From: CAYHZL01 sp964361075
GTDB taxonomy: Bacteria; Bacteroidota; Ignavibacteria; UBA10030; UBA8401
Reading direction: 5' to 3'
Length of the DNA stretch: 8,236 nt
NCBI GenBank assembly: GCA_964361075.1
Contig: CAYHZL010000160.1
Span: 1-8,236, forward strand
The notes beneath the pieces are model-generated. The model was not told where the DNA came from. It worked only from the letters and a program-made list of their open reading frames with translations, and ran no database searches. This document shows, one piece after another, positions 6,112 through 8,236 of this stretch. The position numbers were made by a program, and so were the translations under genes. Each line of letters starts with the position of its first letter. Positions within the stretch are counted from its first letter, which is position 1.

Positions 6112-6183
6112 TTCACCGCAAAGTCGCCAAGTGGTTTTTTTATTTGTTTATTTTTTCTTCGCGCCTTTGTGTCTTTGCTGTAA
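6112..6183. repeat. Imperfect palindromic intergenic repeat of the 'ACCGCAAAG' type
   Basis: This element fills most of the tsaE-tsaB gap. A left arm (6113-6134, containing CACCGCAAAG) and a right arm (6162-6183, containing CTTTGTGTCTTTGC) are inverted and agree at 15 of 22 positions, enclosing an AT-rich, homopolymer-rich centre of 27 bases. The GCAAAG.C.C.AAG word is one I recognise as recurring in intergenic regions of many bacterial genomes, usually as such pairs, so I call a dispersed element. Only one copy is in this window and dispersal is unproven here. It lacks a U-run after the stem and is not a good terminator. Confidence 0.6.
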
Positions 6184-6210
6184 AAAAAACTTAATCTTGG
6201 GAGCCGTCCT

Positions 6211-6651
6211 TTATTTAGAAATTTCTATCGGAATTATTTTTTCAATTTCAATGATGCGTTCCGTTTCTTGTTCACCAAGTTGGAAGTGAACATCGTACCG
6301 TTGTAGCGGCAATTTTTTTTCAATCATATCCGCCCACTCCAACACACAGATGCCGTCACCATACACATACTCATCGAAACCAATTTCTTCCAACTCGTTG
6401 ATTGAACGCATTCGATAAAAATCAAAATGATAGACCGGCAATCTGCCGTGTATGTATTCATTCACAATCGTAAACGTCGGACTTGTTACATGTTCGCCGA
6501 GACCAAGTCCTTTGCACACACCTTTTACAAAACGAGTTTTCCCCGTTCCTAAATCGCCATACAACGCAACAACATCACCACTGCGGAGTTGGACGGCAAG
6601 TTGTTCGCCGGCAAACATTGTTTCGTTTTCGCTATGTGAAATAATTGTCAC
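6211..6651 (-). CDS. tsaE: tRNA t6A biosynthesis ATPase TsaE
   Basis: TsaE is the P-loop ATPase that drives turnover of the TsaB-TsaD complex in t6A37 synthesis. The 146-residue product has the Walker A motif GDLGTGKT (32-39), the TSPTFTIVNEY segment (56-66), HFDFYR (75-80, with D77 as likely catalytic acid) and LEWAD around E105-W106, all diagnostic of the family, and a normal length. The start is a GTG at 6651 reading MTIISHS, the expected N-terminus; no ATG fits better and the Shine-Dalgarno match is poor. It begins 10 bases after the PorX-like gene ends, so the two are very likely co-transcribed. Confidence 0.96.
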   Translation of the reverse strand: MTIISHSENETMFAGEQLAVQLRSGDVVALYGDLGTGKTRFVKGVCKGLGLGEHVTSPTFTIVNEYIHGRLPVYHFDFYRMRSINELEEIGFDEYVYGDGICVLEWADMIEKKLPLQRYDVHFQLGEQETERIIEIEKIIPIEISK

Positions 6652-6661
6652 GAAAATATTT

Positions 6662-8230
6662 TTATTTCTTTGGCGTCATGGTAACCACAGGCAGAATCAT
6701 TTCTTCAATTGAAATACCGCCATGTTGAAAACTGTCGCGGTACTGCGCTAAATATTTGTGGTACTCAGTCGGATAGACAAAATAATAATCTTCCTTTGCG
6801 ACAATATAATTTGTCGTAATTCCCCGTTGAGGCAAAAGAAAATCTTTCGGATTTTTTACAAACACCGCGCTCTTTTCTTCCGATTTCAAATTGCGGCCGA
6901 ATTTATACCGCAGGTTTGTTGATGCTTCTCTATCGCCGATTACTTTCGTGCCGTGCATGCAGCGCACGCTTCCATGATCGGTTGTTACAATAATTTTTAT
7001 ATCCTTTCGTGTTGAAAGCATTTGCAGCATTGCCAGCAACGACGAATGTTTGAACCACGAATTTGTAAGCGAGCGGTATGCAGATTCATCGGGAGCAATT
7101 TCTTTTAAGATCGCATAATCCGAACGACCATGCGCGAGCATATCAATAAAATTCACAACAATTGCCGTCAACTTATTTCCGGTGTACGAAAGAATATTAT
7201 TTTGAACCTGTTTGCCGAATTCTACATCGAGAATTTTTATGTACTTTGCTTCCGGTTTCAATTGCACTTTCCGGCGCTCCAACAATTTATCCAGTAACTG
7301 CTTTTCATATTTGTTATGGCTTGTTTCGTTATCATCTTCCCCTTGCCACAAATCAGGGAACCGTTGTTCTAATTCCAACGGAAACAATCCGCTGAAAATT
7401 GCATTGCGCGAATACGGTGTTGCTGTCGGCAGAATCGAATAATAATACTCTTTATCAATTGTAAAATACTCTCGCAAATATTCTTCCATCACCAGCCACT
7501 GATCTAAACGCAAACAATCAATCACAAAAAAGAAAACGGATTCTTTTCCATTCAGATGCGGAATAACGTAGCGGTCAACAATTTCTGTGGAGAGAACAGG
7601 GCGATTATCTTTTCGATGAATCCAATTTTGATAATTGCGTTCGATGTATTTGCTGAATTCAAGATTCACGTCGCGTTTCTGATCGGCGAGTGTCCGCTGT
7701 AATCCAAGCTCGGGATGTTTATCCAATTCCATTTCCCACGAGACCAACTTGAGATACAGGTCAACCCATTCATCGTAGCTCATCGGGTTCATCAGCGCGC
7801 GGGAAATGTATGCAAATTCTTCCGTGTAGTCTTTCGAAACCTGCTCGCTCTGAATTTTTTTTCCTTCCAGAATTTTTTTGCACGCAAGCAACACCTGACT
7901 CGGATTTACCGGTTTCGTTAAGTAGTCAGAAATTTTTCCGCCGATGGCATCTTCCATCAGCGACTCAGCTTCATTTTTCGTAATCATTACCACCGGTAAT
8001 GACGGAGAAAATTCTTTAATCACGGCAAGCGTCTCAAGTCCGCCGCGCCCCGGCATCATTTCATCGAGAAAAATTAAATCAAATTGTTGTGCGCGTACTA
8101 ATTCGATTGCATCTTCGCCGTTGCTGGCGGTTGTTACTTCGTATCCTTTTTCACGCAGAAGAACAATGTGTGGGCGCAGCAATTCTATTTCATCATCAAC
8201 CCAGAGTATCTTGCCTTTTGATGTTTGCAT
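6662..8230 (-). CDS. porX: PorX-like response regulator with PglZ/alkaline-phosphatase-type effector domain
   Basis: This is a 522-residue two-part protein. Residues 1-120 are a CheY-like receiver with D12/D13, phosphoacceptor D56 (LIFLDEMMPG), T82 and K104. Residues 120-220 are a helical linker. The rest is a PglZ domain of the alkaline phosphatase superfamily, with likely zinc ligands and nucleophile all present: D236 (VIDCLRLD), T269 (TATPYSRNA), D362 and H366 (FIDMLAHG), D417-H418 (TTDHGS) and H503 (QHGG). The layout equals PorX, which in Bacteroidota regulates type IX secretion with kinase PorY and a sigma factor, and whose PglZ domain cleaves oligonucleotides. No kinase or secretion gene is visible, so the secretion role is inferred. 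The ATG at 8230 is 6 bases from the right edge; MQTSKGKILWVDDE is a natural receiver start. It heads the visible gene string. Confidence 0.92.
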   Translation of the reverse strand: MQTSKGKILWVDDEIELLRPHIVLLREKGYEVTTASNGEDAIELVRAQQFDLIFLDEMMPGRGGLETLAVIKEFSPSLPVVMITKNEAESLMEDAIGGKISDYLTKPVNPSQVLLACKKILEGKKIQSEQVSKDYTEEFAYISRALMNPMSYDEWVDLYLKLVSWEMELDKHPELGLQRTLADQKRDVNLEFSKYIERNYQNWIHRKDNRPVLSTEIVDRYVIPHLNGKESVFFFVIDCLRLDQWLVMEEYLREYFTIDKEYYYSILPTATPYSRNAIFSGLFPLELEQRFPDLWQGEDDNETSHNKYEKQLLDKLLERRKVQLKPEAKYIKILDVEFGKQVQNNILSYTGNKLTAIVVNFIDMLAHGRSDYAILKEIAPDESAYRSLTNSWFKHSSLLAMLQMLSTRKDIKIIVTTDHGSVRCMHGTKVIGDREASTNLRYKFGRNLKSEEKSAVFVKNPKDFLLPQRGITTNYIVAKEDYYFVYPTEYHKYLAQYRDSFQHGGISIEEMILPVVTMTPKK

Positions 8231-8236
8231 AATTTT

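Noticed and set aside
6112..6183. Rho-independent terminator between tsaE and tsaB
   Set aside because: The stem is long-looped and imperfect, and the T-rich tracts are inside the loop or before the stem on the coding strand rather than after it.

Overview
The window is a bacterial chromosomal segment in which every gene I can support reads on the minus strand, so gene order runs from right (8230) to left (1). The likely source is a member of the Bacteroidota/Chlorobi/Ignavibacteriota assemblage, probably Ignavibacteriota or a relative. The reasons are a PorX-type response regulator fused to a PglZ phosphatase domain (typical of lineages with type IX secretion), weak Shine-Dalgarno sequences, a strong preference for AAA lysine codons, and moderate G+C with an AT-rich accessory patch. 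This placement is inference from gene content, not a phylogenetic result.

Right part (8230-4492), core housekeeping: a PorX-like regulator/phosphatase, then tsaE and tsaB (two components of the tRNA t6A modification machinery), then accD (carboxyltransferase beta subunit of acetyl-CoA carboxylase). The tsaE-tsaB gap of 130 bases holds an imperfect inverted repeat of the 'ACCGCAAAG' type that looks like a dispersed intergenic element.

Middle (4431-1049), metabolic genes with a small insertion: arginase, then an AT-rich pair made of an AbiEii/MNT-like nucleotidyltransferase and a 92-residue helical protein overlapping it by ATGA, then panC (pantothenate synthetase), then a stand-alone GlmU-like uridylyltransferase that lacks the acetyltransferase half. 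Gaps are -4 to 60 bases, so much of this can be one transcript. A compact set of mutually exclusive hairpins covers the panC stop codon.

Left part (1002-1), accessory end: a near-consensus promoter drives a short open frame in which an AbrB/MazE-type antitoxin domain is joined in frame to an internal piece of a PIN-domain toxin. Its stop codon overlaps the start of a GT14 (core-2/I-branching) glycosyltransferase that runs off the left edge. That glycosyltransferase has clearly different codon use from its neighbours, mainly AAG for lysine and AGA/AGG/CGA for arginine. The simplest reading is a decayed toxin-antitoxin locus whose promoter and leader now sit in front of an acquired glycosyltransferase.

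I see no tRNA, rRNA, CRISPR array or intact insertion sequence. The best candidates for something under-described are the nucleotidyltransferase/92-residue pair, the AbrB-PIN fusion feeding into the GT14 gene, and the nested hairpins at the end of panC.
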